Position numbers and translations under genes: made by a program. From contig QCQJ01000012.1 in assembly GCA_003209585.1 (NCBI GenBank), positions 1 through 39,469 of the forward strand: DNA of 39,469 nt, given 5' to 3'. Source of the stretch: Prochlorococcus sp. AG-449-G23. GTDB lineage: Bacteria; Cyanobacteriota; Cyanobacteriia; PCC-6307; Cyanobiaceae. Shown here one piece after another: positions 15,325 to 26,182 of this stretch (position 1 is the first letter of the stretch; every line of letters begins with the position of its first letter). The notes beneath the pieces are model-generated. The model searched no databases, was not told the DNA's origin, and saw only the letters and a list, made by a program, of their open reading frames with translations.

Positions 15325-16611
15325 ATGAAGATCATAAATAGTAAAGAAGATGCTATCCACGAATTAAAAAGGATTTCTACTCGAACTAATTCTGAAAACA
15401 ACAACAAAATAAATTCAATAGTCGAAGAAATTCTTGAAGAGGTAAAAAACTATGGAGATGTAGCAGTAGAAAAATATACAAAAAAATTTGATGGTTTCAA
15501 CCCTGATCCTATGCAAGTTAATGCAGAAGACTTAAAGAATGCATGGAATGAAATTGATAGCAATTTAAAGCGCTCACTTGAGGTAGCCCATAAAAGAATA
15601 AAAAAATTCCATGAAAAAGAAATTCCATCATCATTCACTATAAAAGGTGAACATGGCGATACAGTTCAAAGGAGATGGAGGCCAGTTAAAAACGCGGGAA
15701 TTTATATCCCTGGAGGTAGAGCTGCTTATCCAAGTACCGTATTAATGAACGCAATCCCTGCAACAGTAGCAGGAGTAGAAGAAATCATAATGGTATCTCC
15801 TGGAAATACAAAAGGGGAAATAAACAAAACAGTTTTAGCTGCGGCTCACTTATCAGGGATTAATAAAGTTTTTAGAATTGGAGGAGCTCAAGCAATTGGG
15901 GCCTTAGCATTTGGCACAGATCAAATCAATAAAGTTGATGTTATATCAGGTCCAGGAAATATCTATGTAACTACTGCTAAAAAACTAATTTATGGCTCTA
16001 CTGGTATAGATTCTTTAGCTGGTCCGAGTGAAATATTAATCATTGCAGATGAAACCGCTCAAAGCACCCATATAGCATCTGATCTGCTAGCACAAGCAGA
16101 ACATGATCCTTTGGCTTCTTCAATACTTCTAACAACATCAAAGACACAGGCAAAAGAAGTAATAAAGGAACTATATAAAAAAATAGATGATCATCCAAGA
16201 AAGGAAATTTGTATGCAATCAATAAAAAATTGGGGATTAATTGTTATTTGCGAGAATTATGAATCATGTATTGAACTTAGCAATAACTTTGCCCCTGAAC
16301 ATCTAGAAATTCTTACTTTAGATTCAGAAAAAATTCTTTCAGGTATAGAGAATGCAGGGGCGATATTTTTAGGGAAATGGACTCCAGAAGCTGTTGGAGA
16401 TTATCTTGCTGGACCAAATCATACTTTACCCACATCAGGAAATTCTAGATTTAGCGGTTCTTTGGGAGTTGAAACTTTTATGAAAAATACTTCAATAATA
16501 GAATTTAATGAAGAAAGTTTAAAAGTTAATAGCCTTGATATTATTAATCTTGCTAAAAGTGAGGGCTTACATAGCCACGCTAACTCAGTACAAATAAGAT
16601 TTGAAGATTAG
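15325..16611 (+). CDS. hisD: Histidinol dehydrogenase
   Basis: The enzyme oxidises L-histidinol to L-histidine in two NAD+-dependent steps, the end of histidine biosynthesis. The 428-residue length is normal. Zinc and substrate ligands are visible: Gln257 and His260 in AQAEHDP, and the catalytic Glu325-His326 pair in FAPEHLE. The NAD-binding [12 protein letters not shown] segment is also present. It is a single gene, not part of a his operon, and is divergent from rpsT. Its stop codon shares 4 bases with the rpiA stop on the other strand. Confidence 0.97.
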   Translation: MKIINSKEDAIHELKRISTRTNSENNNKINSIVEEILEEVKNYGDVAVEKYTKKFDGFNPDPMQVNAEDLKNAWNEIDSNLKRSLEVAHKRIKKFHEKEIPSSFTIKGEHGDTVQRRWRPVKNAGIYIPGGRAAYPSTVLMNAIPATVAGVEEIIMVSPGNTKGEINKTVLAAAHLSGINKVFRIGGAQAIGALAFGTDQINKVDVISGPGNIYVTTAKKLIYGSTGIDSLAGPSEILIIADETAQSTHIASDLLAQAEHDPLASSILLTTSKTQAKEVIKELYKKIDDHPRKEICMQSIKNWGLIVICENYESCIELSNNFAPEHLEILTLDSEKILSGIENAGAIFLGKWTPEAVGDYLAGPNHTLPTSGNSRFSGSLGVETFMKNTSIIEFNEESLKVNSLDIINLAKSEGLHSHANSVQIRFED

Positions 16612-17321
16612 CTAGCTCTTGAGGGTGAGTAAACCACTGGAGTGTTGTTTTCAATTTTACCAACTAATACTTTGTCTGTAAGATCAACGAATAATCCATT
16701 TTCTAATACTCCTGGAATATTATTAATCGTCATTTCAATTTCTTTTGGATTATTAATGCCATCATTAAATAATACATCTAGTATGAGGTTGCCTTGATCA
16801 GTAACAACTGGGCCAGCTTTTTTAGTAGCCATTCTTAAAGTTGAACTACCTTTCATCTCTGAGATAACTTCCTGTACTTGCTTCCAAGCATTTGGAAGAA
16901 CTTCTACAGGTAAAGGAAAAGATAGATTTAAATTTTGTACAAGTTTAGTTTCATCAACAACAATCAGCAATTGATCAGATTTAGATGCTACTAACTTTTC
17001 TCTCACATGGCATGCTCCTCCTCCTTTAATTAATTGAAATCCTGGATCAACTTCATCTGCTCCATCAATAGCTAAATCAATTTGAGATACAGAAGCTAAA
17101 TCGATAAGCGGGATATTCAGTTCAAGCGCTAAAACTTCTGATTGAAAAGAAGTTGCAACACCTCTTATATTTTGGAGTTTCCCAGAACGCATTTCATTCG
17201 CAAGGCTTTTTATCATTAACGCAGCTGTAGATCCAGAACCTAGTCCAAGAATCATGTCACTCTTTACTTCCCTTATTGCTGCATCAGCAACTACTTGTTT
17301 CATTTGAGTTTGTGAATCCAA
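16608..17321 (-). CDS. rpiA: Ribose-5-phosphate isomerase A
   Basis: The enzyme interconverts ribose-5-phosphate and ribulose-5-phosphate in the pentose phosphate and Calvin cycles. The 237-residue protein shows the phosphate-binding LGSGSTAA (27-34), the DGADEVD active-site loop (87-93) and [11 protein letters not shown] (99-109), which carries the catalytic Glu108. It is convergent with hisD, overlapping by 4 bases through the shared TTAG, and lies 47 bases downstream of the HtrA-type protease on the same strand. Confidence 0.97.
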   Translation of the reverse strand: MDSQTQMKQVVADAAIREVKSDMILGLGSGSTAALMIKSLANEMRSGKLQNIRGVATSFQSEVLALELNIPLIDLASVSQIDLAIDGADEVDPGFQLIKGGGACHVREKLVASKSDQLLIVVDETKLVQNLNLSFPLPVEVLPNAWKQVQEVISEMKGSSTLRMATKKAGPVVTDQGNLILDVLFNDGINNPKEIEMTINNIPGVLENGLFVDLTDKVLVGKIENNTPVVYSPSRAS

Positions 17322-17368
17322 AATCTTTTTCTCTAATGGTTATAGATTATTAAATTTCAATGGGTGCT

Positions 17369-18523
<1,155 letters not shown>

Positions 18524-18626
18524 TTAATGAATCTAATTGAAGAAAGAGATTATTGTTGTTTTTTGTTTACATCCATAAAATGCAAATTTTTAAATTTTTC
18601 TATAGAAAAAACTTCTTAATGTGTGA

Positions 18627-18659
18627 AAATAAATTTTAAATAAATTTATAAATAAATTT
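18627..18659 (+). repeat. Three copies of AAATAAATTT before rimP
   Basis: Exact copies of the decamer AAATAAATTT lie at 18627-18636, 18638-18647 and 18650-18659, with a spacing of 11 and 12 bases, close to one helical turn. The last copy runs into the TTG start codon of rimP. There is no Shine-Dalgarno sequence in this leader. Confidence 0.6.
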
Positions 18660-19125
18660 GAATAAAGAAAACAAAAGTAAACTAGAAGCTTTATTAGAAA
18701 AAGTTGCTAATGAGCGGGATTTAGAAATCTGCGGTTTAAATATACAAACTAATCAAAATCCAATTGTTATTAAAATAACTATAAGAAAAACTAATGGGGA
18801 TGACATTTCCTTAGATGATTGTGCGCTATTTAATACCCCAGCATCTGACGAAATAGAAAAATCAAATCTTTTAAATTGTTCATATGTGTTAGAAATTAGT
18901 AGTCAAGGGGTCAGTGATGAACTAACCTCAGAAAGAGACTTCAAAACTTTTAAAGGTTTTCCAGTTAATGTTGAGTTAAACCAAAAGAATTCAAAAATAA
19001 AATTTCTGAATGGTTTACTTTATGAAAAGTCTAAAGATTATTTAGCCATTAACATAAAAGGTAAGATTAAAAAAATCCCTTTTGATGAAGTACTAAAAAT
19101 TAGTCTTTGTACATTAAAAGATTAA
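18658..19125 (+). CDS. rimP: Ribosome maturation factor RimP
   Basis: RimP helps late 30S subunit assembly. The 155-residue protein has the N-terminal alpha/beta domain ([28 protein letters not shown]) and the Sm-like C-terminal domain with the family motif [17 protein letters not shown]. The start is TTG at 18658: an in-frame stop lies at 18649-18651 and no ATG occurs before the conserved region. It opens the standard rimP-nusA-ylxR-infB operon, 34 bases ahead of nusA. The C-terminal domain is short but complete. Confidence 0.92.
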   Translation: MNKENKSKLEALLEKVANERDLEICGLNIQTNQNPIVIKITIRKTNGDDISLDDCALFNTPASDEIEKSNLLNCSYVLEISSQGVSDELTSERDFKTFKGFPVNVELNQKNSKIKFLNGLLYEKSKDYLAINIKGKIKKIPFDEVLKISLCTLKD

Positions 19126-19159
19126 TTACTTTCAACCATTATTCAATTTCCCATCATAG

Positions 19160-20563
19160 ATGGCATTAGTTATTCTCCCAGGTTTAAACAATCTCATTGA
19201 AGACATTAGTGAGGAAAAAAAGTTACCTCCTAATATCGTGGAATTAGCCTTACGCGAAGCTTTATTAAAAGGATACGAAAAATATAGAAAAACTTTTTAC
19301 ATTGGAGTTAACCAAGATCCATTTGATGAAGAATATTTCAGTAATTTTGATGTTGGACTAGATCTAGATGAAGAAGGTTATAGGATATTATCAAGTAAAA
19401 TAATTGTTGAAGAAGTTGAGAGCGAAGATCATCAAATATCTCTTTTAGAAGTTAAACAAGTAGCTGATGATGCTCAAATAGGTGACACGGTTGTTTTAGA
19501 CGTTACTCCAGAAAAAGAGGATTTTGGGCGAATGGCTGCTTCAACAACAAAGCAAGTTTTAGCCCAAAAATTAAGAGATCAACAACGAAAAATGATCCAA
19601 GAAGAATTTGCTGATTTGGAAGATCCTGTTTTAACTGCAAGAGTTATAAGATTTGAAAGACAATCAGTCATTATGGGAGTTAGTTCCGGTATTGGTAGAC
19701 CTGAAGTAGAGGCCGAACTTCCCAAGAGAGATCAATTACCAAATGATAATTATAGAGCAAATGCAACTTTCAAAGTATTTTTGAAGGAAGTTAGCGAAAT
19801 TGCAAGAAAAGGGCCTCAACTTTTTGTGAGTAGAGCAAATGCTGGTTTAGTGGTTTATTTGTTTGAAAATGAAGTCCCAGAAATTCAAGAAGGCACAGTG
19901 AAAATTGTTGCTGTTTCAAGAGAAGCCAATCCTCCTTCAAGAGCTGTCGGGCCAAGAACAAAAGTAGCTGTTGATAGTGTCGAAGAAGAAGTGGACCCTG
20001 TAGGTGCCTGTATTGGAGCTAGAGGGGCAAGAATTCAACAAGTAGTAAATGAATTAAGAGGAGAAAAAATTGATGTTATTAAATGGTCTTCTAATCCAAT
20101 ACAGTATATTTTAAACTCTTTAAGTCCTGCGAAAGTCGATCAAGTAAGACTTGTAGACCCAGCAGGGCAACATGCGCACGTACTGGTTCCTCCTGATCAA
20201 TTAAGTCTCGCAATTGGTAGAGAAGGTCAAAATGTAAGACTTGCCGCAAGATTAACTGGTTGGAAGATTGACGTTAAAAACTCACATGAATACGATCAGG
20301 AATCAGAAGATGCTGCAGTCTCCGAATTAATCATTCAAAGGGAAGATGAAGAGAATCTCCAGAGAGAAGCTGAACTAAGATTAGAAGCAGAACAAGCTGA
20401 GCGTGCTGCAGAAGATGCAAGATTAAGAGAGCTTTATCCCCTTCCCGAAGATGAAGAAGAATATGGAGAGGAACAATACGAAGGAGAAGAATTCACAGAT
20501 AATGATCAATTAGAGACTGTTCAAGATACTGAGATATCTGCCAAAGAGGAGAAAAAACGGTGA
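19160..20563 (+). CDS. nusA: Transcription termination/antitermination factor NusA
   Basis: NusA binds RNA polymerase and nascent RNA and modulates pausing. The 467-residue protein has the N-terminal polymerase-binding domain (1-130), an S1 domain (about 135-200), then two KH domains (about 235-385) with DPVGACIGARGARIQQVV and LSLAIGREGQNVRLAARL. The two C-terminal acidic repeats of E. coli NusA are absent, as in other cyanobacteria, and are replaced by a strongly acidic low-complexity tail (about 400-467, EDEEEYGEEQYEGEEF). Its stop overlaps the GTG start of the ylxR gene by 4 bases (GTGA), so translation is probably coupled. Confidence 0.97.
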   Translation: MALVILPGLNNLIEDISEEKKLPPNIVELALREALLKGYEKYRKTFYIGVNQDPFDEEYFSNFDVGLDLDEEGYRILSSKIIVEEVESEDHQISLLEVKQVADDAQIGDTVVLDVTPEKEDFGRMAASTTKQVLAQKLRDQQRKMIQEEFADLEDPVLTARVIRFERQSVIMGVSSGIGRPEVEAELPKRDQLPNDNYRANATFKVFLKEVSEIARKGPQLFVSRANAGLVVYLFENEVPEIQEGTVKIVAVSREANPPSRAVGPRTKVAVDSVEEEVDPVGACIGARGARIQQVVNELRGEKIDVIKWSSNPIQYILNSLSPAKVDQVRLVDPAGQHAHVLVPPDQLSLAIGREGQNVRLAARLTGWKIDVKNSHEYDQESEDAAVSELIIQREDEENLQREAELRLEAEQAERAAEDARLRELYPLPEDEEEYGEEQYEGEEFTDNDQLETVQDTEISAKEEKKR

Positions 20564-20832
20564 TACAACAAATCCCTGTTTTGCGTGTATGCATTTCATG
20601 TAGAAAAACATATGACCGGAAAGATCTTTTAAAGATTACTAAAGATTATAAGCAAGGCATCATGCTTCAAAAGGGAATGGGGAGATCAGCTTACATTTGC
20701 AAGTCAAAAAAATGCTACTCAGATTCCAAGATCAAAAAAAAGCTTCAAAAAGCTTTAAAAACATTTTTAGAACCTGAATTTGTTGAAATTTTTGAAAAAG
20801 AAATTACAAGCTACAATAACTATCCCCATTAA
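20560..20832 (+). CDS. ylxR: YlxR (DUF448) family protein
   Basis: The 90-residue basic protein has the YlxR signature RVCISCRK (Cys11, Cys14) with the following YDRKDLLKI, and GMGRSAYICKSKKC. The family is always found between nusA and infB and is thought to bind nucleic acid; its precise role in cyanobacteria is not settled. The GTG start at 20560 overlaps the nusA stop by 4 bases, and infB follows after 56 bases. Confidence 0.93.
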   Translation: MIQQIPVLRVCISCRKTYDRKDLLKITKDYKQGIMLQKGMGRSAYICKSKKCYSDSKIKKKLQKALKTFLEPEFVEIFEKEITSYNNYPH

Positions 20833-20888
20833 AGGAATATAATTAAATTAAATCCTCTTCAATTTCAAAAGAGTACAAATCAGATTAA

Positions 20889-23800
20889 ATGACTATCAGC
20901 GATAAAATCAGAATTTACGAACTTTCCAGAGACTTAAATCTGGAAAATAAAGATGTACTGGATGCCGCTCAAAAACTTTCAATTTCAGTAAAAAGCCATA
21001 GCAGTTCTATTAGTGCAGAAGAAGCAAAAAAAATTAAAAATCATATTAATAAAAAGAATTCAGATAAAAAAATACTTTCCATTAATAAACCTTCAATTAA
21101 AAAAGATAATTTCAAACAAAACAAAGAAGATAAATCTCCTTTTATTTCTTCTAAACAAGGGAAACCTCTCAAAGATAATTCAAACATAAAACCCTTATTG
21201 ATAAAACCACTTAACAAGCCTGAGAGTGTAAAAATAATTTCAAATCAACTTCAAAATCCCAATAAACCTAATATTATTAACAGTTCACAATCTCGAGCAA
21301 ATCTTACAAATACAAATAAAAATAGTAAACCTTCACAGAATTTAAACCAAGATAAAAAAACTTTCGAAAATAACACAATCCCACCTATCAAAAGTCCTGC
21401 AAAACCTCCTATTCAATTAATTGCAAAGCCTAAAAATATAAATAATAACGTTAAATCTAATGAATCTTCCCAGAACACCTCAAGTGCAGGGGATAAAAGA
21501 CGACTATCAAACAAACCTGATCAAAATACGAACAAACCTAAAACAAAAAATTTTAATAATAGAATAAAAACCCCTGAGCTCGTAGGAGCTCCAATAAGAA
21601 GAGAAGATCCAAAAATAAATCCTAATAAGCAAAATAATAATAAGCAAAACATTGCTTTTAAACAAACTGCTTCAAACAGACCTGGCATGCCCAATAGACC
21701 TGGCATGCCCAATAGACCTGGCATGCCCAATAGGTCTGGTTTAAGAAACAAACCTTCAGATCAAGGCAGACCTGGCTCATTTAATAGGCAAGGCAATCCC
21801 AATAGACCTGGTTCTCCCAACAGACCTGGCATGTCTAATAATAGGCCTGGTTCTAAATTTAATGGCCAGAATTCCTCTGGGATACGGAAGCCAGTATCAC
21901 CTAACGAACTTTTACAACTTCAAAAAAATAATAACTCTGAGAAAGACAACCTAGGTATAAAGAATAATGCGAAACAAAATATCGATGCAACTAAGCAGAA
22001 GGCGAAAGCGCCTAATAGTCGTCCAAATGCTACTCCAAGTTCCAAAAAACCTCCTCATAGAACATTTTCAAATAGTTCAAAGAAACCTGGAAAGACAGAC
22101 TGGGATGATAGCGCAAAACTTGAAGCATTAAGAAGTAAAAATCCTCAAAAACAAAGGCAGAAAGTTCATATTATTGGTGAAAATGATGATTCATTAACAT
22201 CTGAAACCAGTGGATATTCTGGCGAGAAAATTTCAATTTTATCAGCAAGTCTGGCACGTCCTAAGAAAGAAAAGTCTGAAGAAACTAAGTCTCAAAAATC
22301 TATCAAACAATTTAAGAAGAAGAAAAAAGAGACCACAAGACAAAGGCAGAAAAGGAGAGCAATGGAATTAAAGGCTGCCAAAGAGGCCAAACAAGTAAGA
22401 CCTGAAATGATAATAGTTCCCGAAGATAATTTAACTGTTCAAGAATTAGCTGATAAATTAAGCCTTGAAAGTTCTGAAATAATAAAATCTCTTTTCTTCA
22501 AAGGCATAACGGCAACTGTTACTCAATCACTTGACTTAGCAACTATCGAAACAGTAGCAGAAGAATTTGGGGTGCCTGTTTTACAAGATGATGTCCAAGA
22601 AGCTGCTGAGAAAACAGTTGATATGATTGAATCTGATGATATTGATAATCTAATAAGAAGACCGCCTGTTATTACAGTGATGGGTCATGTAGATCATGGC
22701 AAAACAAGTCTTTTAGATTCCATCAGAGAATCAAGAGTAGCTTCGGGGGAAGCAGGGGGCATCACTCAACACATAGGAGCTTATCAAGTTGAATTTGAAC
22801 ATGAATCTCAAAAGAAAAAATTAACTTTTCTTGATACACCTGGTCATGAAGCCTTTACTGCAATGAGAGCAAGGGGTACAAAGGTTACAGATGTAGCTGT
22901 TCTTGTAGTTGCTGCAGATGATGGTTGCAGACCTCAAACACTAGAAGCTATCAGTCATGCAAGAGCTGCAAAAGTACCAATAGTTGTTGCAATAAATAAA
23001 ATTGACAAAGAAGGTGCTTCTCCAGACAGAGTAAAGCAGGAACTATCAGAAAAAGATTTAATTGCTGAAGATTGGGGAGGCGATACAGTGATGGTTCCAG
23101 TAAGTGCTATCAAAAAACAAAACATTGATAAATTACTCGAAATGATCTTATTAGTTTCAGAGGTAGAAGATCTACAAGCTAACCCTGATAGATTTGCAAA
23201 AGGTACTGTTATTGAAGCCCACCTAGACAAAGCAAAAGGACCTGTGGCTACTTTGTTAGTACAAAATGGAACCTTGAAATCTGGAGATGTTTTAGCTGCG
23301 GGTTCAGTCCTTGGAAAAATTAGAGCAATGGTTGATGAACATGGTAATAGAATCAAAGAAGCAGGGCCATCATTCCCAGTGGAAGCGCTAGGATTCAGTG
23401 AAGTACCCACTGCAGGGGATGAATTCGAAGTCTACCCTGATGAGAAAACTGGTCGAGCCATTGTCGGAGAAAGGGCAACAGATGCTAGAGCCACAAAATT
23501 AGCTCAGCAAATGGCCTCTAGAAGAGTCAGCTTATCATCCTTATCAACTCAAGCAAATGATGGAGAACTTAAGGAGTTAAACTTAATTCTCAAGGCTGAT
23601 GTTCAAGGTAGTGTTGAAGCGATATTAGGATCACTAGAACAATTACCAAAAAATGAAGTTCAAGTAAGAGTTCTACTTTCTGCTCCAGGAGAAATAACTG
23701 AGACAGATATCGATCTCGCTGCTGCATCTGGGTCAGTAATCATTGGATTTAACACCTCATTGGCTTCTGGCGCGAAGAGAGCAGCTGATGCTAATGACGT

Positions 23801-24185
23801 TGACATAAGAGAATATGAAGTAATTTATAAACTCTTAGAAGATATTCAGTTAGCTATGGAAGGGCTACTTGAACCCGATCTTGTCGAAGAATCATTAGGT
23901 CAAGCTGAAGTTAGAGCAACGTTCTCAGTCGGCAAAGGAGCTATTGCAGGCTGTTATATACAAACTGGCAAATTACAAAGGAATTGTTCTCTGAGAGTTA
24001 TTAGATCAGAGAAAGTAATATTTGAGGGTAATTTAGACTCTCTGAAAAGAGCTAAAGATGATGTAAAAGAAGTAAATACAGGATTTGAATGTGGAGTTGG
24101 CTGCGATAAATTCTCTTCATGGATTGAAGGAGATGTAATCGATGCATTCAAATTTGTCACTAAAAAGAGGACCTTATCACAATAA
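20889..24185 (+). CDS. infB: Translation initiation factor IF-2
   Basis: IF-2 is the GTPase that brings initiator tRNA to the 30S subunit and promotes subunit joining. The 1098-residue protein has a conserved N-terminal helix segment (1-50), a long disordered Asn/Lys/Pro-rich linker (about 50-500) containing R-P-G-M-P-N repeats, and a second IF2_N domain (about 515-570, [21 protein letters not shown]). The G domain starts at GHVDHGKT (599-606) with DTPGHE and NKID, and domains II to IV follow. Codon and base use in the linker differs from the GTPase part because of Asn/Lys richness. It ends the rimP operon; a 12-bp hairpin follows. Confidence 0.98.
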   Translation: MTISDKIRIYELSRDLNLENKDVLDAAQKLSISVKSHSSSISAEEAKKIKNHINKKNSDKKILSINKPSIKKDNFKQNKEDKSPFISSKQGKPLKDNSNIKPLLIKPLNKPESVKIISNQLQNPNKPNIINSSQSRANLTNTNKNSKPSQNLNQDKKTFENNTIPPIKSPAKPPIQLIAKPKNINNNVKSNESSQNTSSAGDKRRLSNKPDQNTNKPKTKNFNNRIKTPELVGAPIRREDPKINPNKQNNNKQNIAFKQTASNRPGMPNRPGMPNRPGMPNRSGLRNKPSDQGRPGSFNRQGNPNRPGSPNRPGMSNNRPGSKFNGQNSSGIRKPVSPNELLQLQKNNNSEKDNLGIKNNAKQNIDATKQKAKAPNSRPNATPSSKKPPHRTFSNSSKKPGKTDWDDSAKLEALRSKNPQKQRQKVHIIGENDDSLTSETSGYSGEKISILSASLARPKKEKSEETKSQKSIKQFKKKKKETTRQRQKRRAMELKAAKEAKQVRPEMIIVPEDNLTVQELADKLSLESSEIIKSLFFKGITATVTQSLDLATIETVAEEFGVPVLQDDVQEAAEKTVDMIESDDIDNLIRRPPVITVMGHVDHGKTSLLDSIRESRVASGEAGGITQHIGAYQVEFEHESQKKKLTFLDTPGHEAFTAMRARGTKVTDVAVLVVAADDGCRPQTLEAISHARAAKVPIVVAINKIDKEGASPDRVKQELSEKDLIAEDWGGDTVMVPVSAIKKQNIDKLLEMILLVSEVEDLQANPDRFAKGTVIEAHLDKAKGPVATLLVQNGTLKSGDVLAAGSVLGKIRAMVDEHGNRIKEAGPSFPVEALGFSEVPTAGDEFEVYPDEKTGRAIVGERATDARATKLAQQMASRRVSLSSLSTQANDGELKELNLILKADVQGSVEAILGSLEQLPKNEVQVRVLLSAPGEITETDIDLAAASGSVIIGFNTSLASGAKRAADANDVDIREYEVIYKLLEDIQLAMEGLLEPDLVEESLGQAEVRATFSVGKGAIAGCYIQTGKLQRNCSLRVIRSEKVIFEGNLDSLKRAKDDVKEVNTGFECGVGCDKFSSWIEGDVIDAFKFVTKKRTLSQ
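21678..21731 (+). repeat. Exact 18-bp tandem repeat inside infB
   Basis: Three identical copies of an 18-bp unit (AGACCTGGCATGCCCAAT) lie end to end and encode R-P-G-M-P-N three times. Degenerate copies continue to about 21850 ([18 protein letters not shown]). Each exact unit contains the 8-bp palindrome GGCATGCC. Because the unit is a multiple of three, copy-number change would keep the reading frame. Confidence 0.85.
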
Positions 24186-24198
24186 TTAAACATCTATA

Positions 24199-24231
24199 TT
24201 ATTAATCTTTATTTCTGTCAAAGATTAATAA
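24199..24231. terminator. 12-bp hairpin between convergent infB and DUF3493 genes
   Basis: TTATTAATCTTT (24199-24210) is perfectly complementary to AAAGATTAATAA (24220-24231) with a 9-base loop. It begins 14 bases after the infB stop and covers the last codons of the DUF3493 gene, so it can fold in transcripts of both strands. No long U run follows, so it may act as a bidirectional 3'-end stabiliser rather than a textbook terminator. Confidence 0.5.
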
Positions 24232-24438
24232 AGTAGGAAATATTACACAAGCACCCAACTGAATGAGTAGGTTATTTTGCTGTAATTCAGTTCCGCTTGC
24301 AATTCTGGAAAGCATTATTAGAAGTCCCAAAAATGCAGAACCGCTAAAAGCTATCCACAATATTCTTCTCAATCCCTTGAAAGGAGCTTGGGATTCCTTT
24401 AATAATTTCTTTTTTAATTCAGGATCTATTTTTGACAT
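24202..24438 (-). CDS. DUF3493 family membrane protein
   Basis: The protein has 78 residues from ATG 24438 (MSKIDPELKKKLLKESQAPFKG). I chose this ATG over the in-frame upstream codon at 24450 because family members begin close to MSKIDP. After a basic amphipathic stretch with the PFKGLRR motif there are two transmembrane helices (about 25-42 and 50-70, WIAFSGSAFLGLLIML and LLIQLGACVIFPTLLIF). The family occurs in cyanobacteria and plastids. I believe a plant relative is linked to photosystem II assembly, but I cannot confirm that from sequence. It is convergent with infB. Confidence 0.75.
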   Translation of the reverse strand: MSKIDPELKKKLLKESQAPFKGLRRILWIAFSGSAFLGLLIMLSRIASGTELQQNNLLIQLGACVIFPTLLIFDRNKD

Positions 24439-24492
24439 AAATTCTTTCAATTATAAAATTAAGTCTATATGAAAAATTCAATATTTAATATT

Positions 24493-24564
24493 GCCGGTAT
24501 AGCTCAGCGGTAGAGCAACTGTCTCGTAAACAGTAGGACATTGGTTCAATTCCAATTATCGGCA
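24493..24564 (+). tRNA. trnT: tRNA-Thr (anticodon CGU)
   Basis: A full cloverleaf of 72 bases can be folded. The acceptor pairs GCCGGTA with TATCGGC (one G-U), the D arm is GCTC/GAGC and the anticodon stem is ACTGT/ACAGT around the loop CTCGTAA (anticodon CGT, reading ACG). The variable loop is AGGAC, the T arm is ATTGG/CCAAT around TTCAATT and the discriminator is A. CCA is not encoded. A 15-base palindrome ends at its first base. The next gene starts 25 bases downstream. Confidence 0.95.
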
Positions 24565-24588
24565 CTTAAAAAGCAAATTAAAACTAAA

Positions 24589-26145
24589 ATGATTAATAAA
24601 ATTTCTAAATTTAGATACCTTTTTAAATTATTTGTTTTTATTCCTCTTATATTTTATTTAGGAAAAAGAAGTTATGTTGCGTTTGATGAAGGTTTTTATG
24701 CGCTACAAGCTAGATGGATAATAGATAAAGGTAACTGGGTAATTCCTCTTTGGTGGGATGAATATGTTTTAGATAGAACGATAGGATTACAGTTTTTAAT
24801 CGCAAAGTCACAAGACTTATTTGGAAGAAATATTTTTTCTGCATATCTACCAACTACAGTCGCTTCAATATTGATGCTATTTGCAACTTATAAATTACAT
24901 GAAGAATTATTTAATAAAAAGTATGCAATTATATCTCCACTAATCCTTGCTACTACATATCTATGGTTTGACTACTCACACTTAGCCACTCAAGATATTA
25001 TTTTTTCGTGTTTAGTAACAATTGGAGTATTAGCTTTAGTCAAAATAAAAAGTAAAAATAACAAATTCTATATTCTGCTTTTTGGAATTTGGATTGGTTT
25101 AGCTTTTATGATGAAAACTTTTTTAGTTTTTGTACCGTTATTATCACTCGTACCATATTTCTTTCTAAAAAAAAATTTTTTATTCATCAAATTCTTTTGG
25201 TTAGGACTGCTAATTGGATTTATTCCTTTTTTATTCTGGACGATTTCTATCAACCCTTATTTGGACAAAAATATTATTTTTTACTTAGTTGAAAAGTTTA
25301 ACTTTCTATCAAGTAAAAATACTTTTACAAATCCTTTCTATTATTATTTCTGGAATGTACCCGTAACATTTCTGCCATGGAGTTTTTTCGCAATTATTGG
25401 CACAATATACAATATTTCTCGAAGTAAAGAGAATAAATATATACTTGCCTTTTTCCCCTTAATTTTAATTGCAACTCTTAGCATTTTTTCTACAAAAACA
25501 CCCTACTATACTCTACAAATCTCATCTATTTTTTCATTAAATACTTATGTAGGAATAAAATATTTATTTAACTCTAAAAAATATAGTCGATTTTTTATAT
25601 TTATGACTTCAAAAATAATTCCTTTATTTATATTTGCTCTAACTCTCACATATTATTTTTTCTTTAAAAATTCAATTAACTTTAATACTAAGGAAAATAC
25701 CTTTATAATTCTTGGATTATTATTTTTTGGATTATCTTGGTCATTAATAAAAAATAAAAATTCGTTCAAAGAAATATTAATAACTCTAATAATTGGGCCT
25801 TACTTATTCACTTCATTTCTTTTGCAATCGGGTTTATTCACTGATAGATCTAGAGAACTAAGAGAGAAAATGGAACATGTTTCATCCCTTGATATAGTAA
25901 AAAATCAAACGATCATGGTTGATAAAAAAGGAATAAACAATTCTCGATCGCAATCAAAAATAATAAGGATTTCTTTATTAACTCCTAAACTAGGTGAGGG
26001 ATTAGAAAGTATTAATCAGTTAAAAAAATCAGAATTAGCATGGACAACTGACCTTAAAACAATAAAAAATAATGATGATTCTTATGAAGTGATATACGAA
26101 AATGATGTTTTAAATCCATGGAAATTAATATTAAAAACTAAATAA
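24589..26145 (+). CDS. PMT/ArnT-type membrane glycosyltransferase
   Basis: The protein has 518 residues from ATG 24589; an in-frame extension upstream would run through the tRNA and is not credible. It is an integral membrane protein with about ten to twelve hydrophobic helices. The first periplasmic loop carries the family motif FDEGFYALQARW, with Asp33-Glu34 in the position of the catalytic acid. This family moves a sugar from a polyprenyl-phosphate donor to a protein, lipid or glycan on the outer face of the membrane. The C-terminal about 110 residues form a soluble domain. The next gene, 37 bases downstream, encodes a GT2 enzyme of the kind that makes such donors, so the two may work in sequence (inference). 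Base composition is even more A/T-rich than the neighbours. Confidence 0.8.
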   Translation: MINKISKFRYLFKLFVFIPLIFYLGKRSYVAFDEGFYALQARWIIDKGNWVIPLWWDEYVLDRTIGLQFLIAKSQDLFGRNIFSAYLPTTVASILMLFATYKLHEELFNKKYAIISPLILATTYLWFDYSHLATQDIIFSCLVTIGVLALVKIKSKNNKFYILLFGIWIGLAFMMKTFLVFVPLLSLVPYFFLKKNFLFIKFFWLGLLIGFIPFLFWTISINPYLDKNIIFYLVEKFNFLSSKNTFTNPFYYYFWNVPVTFLPWSFFAIIGTIYNISRSKENKYILAFFPLILIATLSIFSTKTPYYTLQISSIFSLNTYVGIKYLFNSKKYSRFFIFMTSKIIPLFIFALTLTYYFFFKNSINFNTKENTFIILGLLFFGLSWSLIKNKNSFKEILITLIIGPYLFTSFLLQSGLFTDRSRELREKMEHVSSLDIVKNQTIMVDKKGINNSRSQSKIIRISLLTPKLGEGLESINQLKKSELAWTTDLKTIKNNDDSYEVIYENDVLNPWKLILKTK

Positions 26146-26182
26146 TCAATATATAATAAGTTGTCGTTTGCAATCTTTAATA

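Noticed and set aside
21678..21850. CRISPR-like periodic repeat
   Set aside because: The 18-bp units are contiguous with no spacers and encode an in-frame protein repeat in infB.
22955..23410. 151-residue minus-strand ORF inside infB
   Set aside because: It lies opposite the GTPase domain of IF-2 and is a Ser/Thr/Ala-rich shadow frame with no recognisable domain.
24541..24588. N-terminal extension of the PMT-family ORF upstream of ATG 24589
   Set aside because: It would be translated from within the tRNA-Thr sequence; the hydrophobic family start fits the ATG at 24589.
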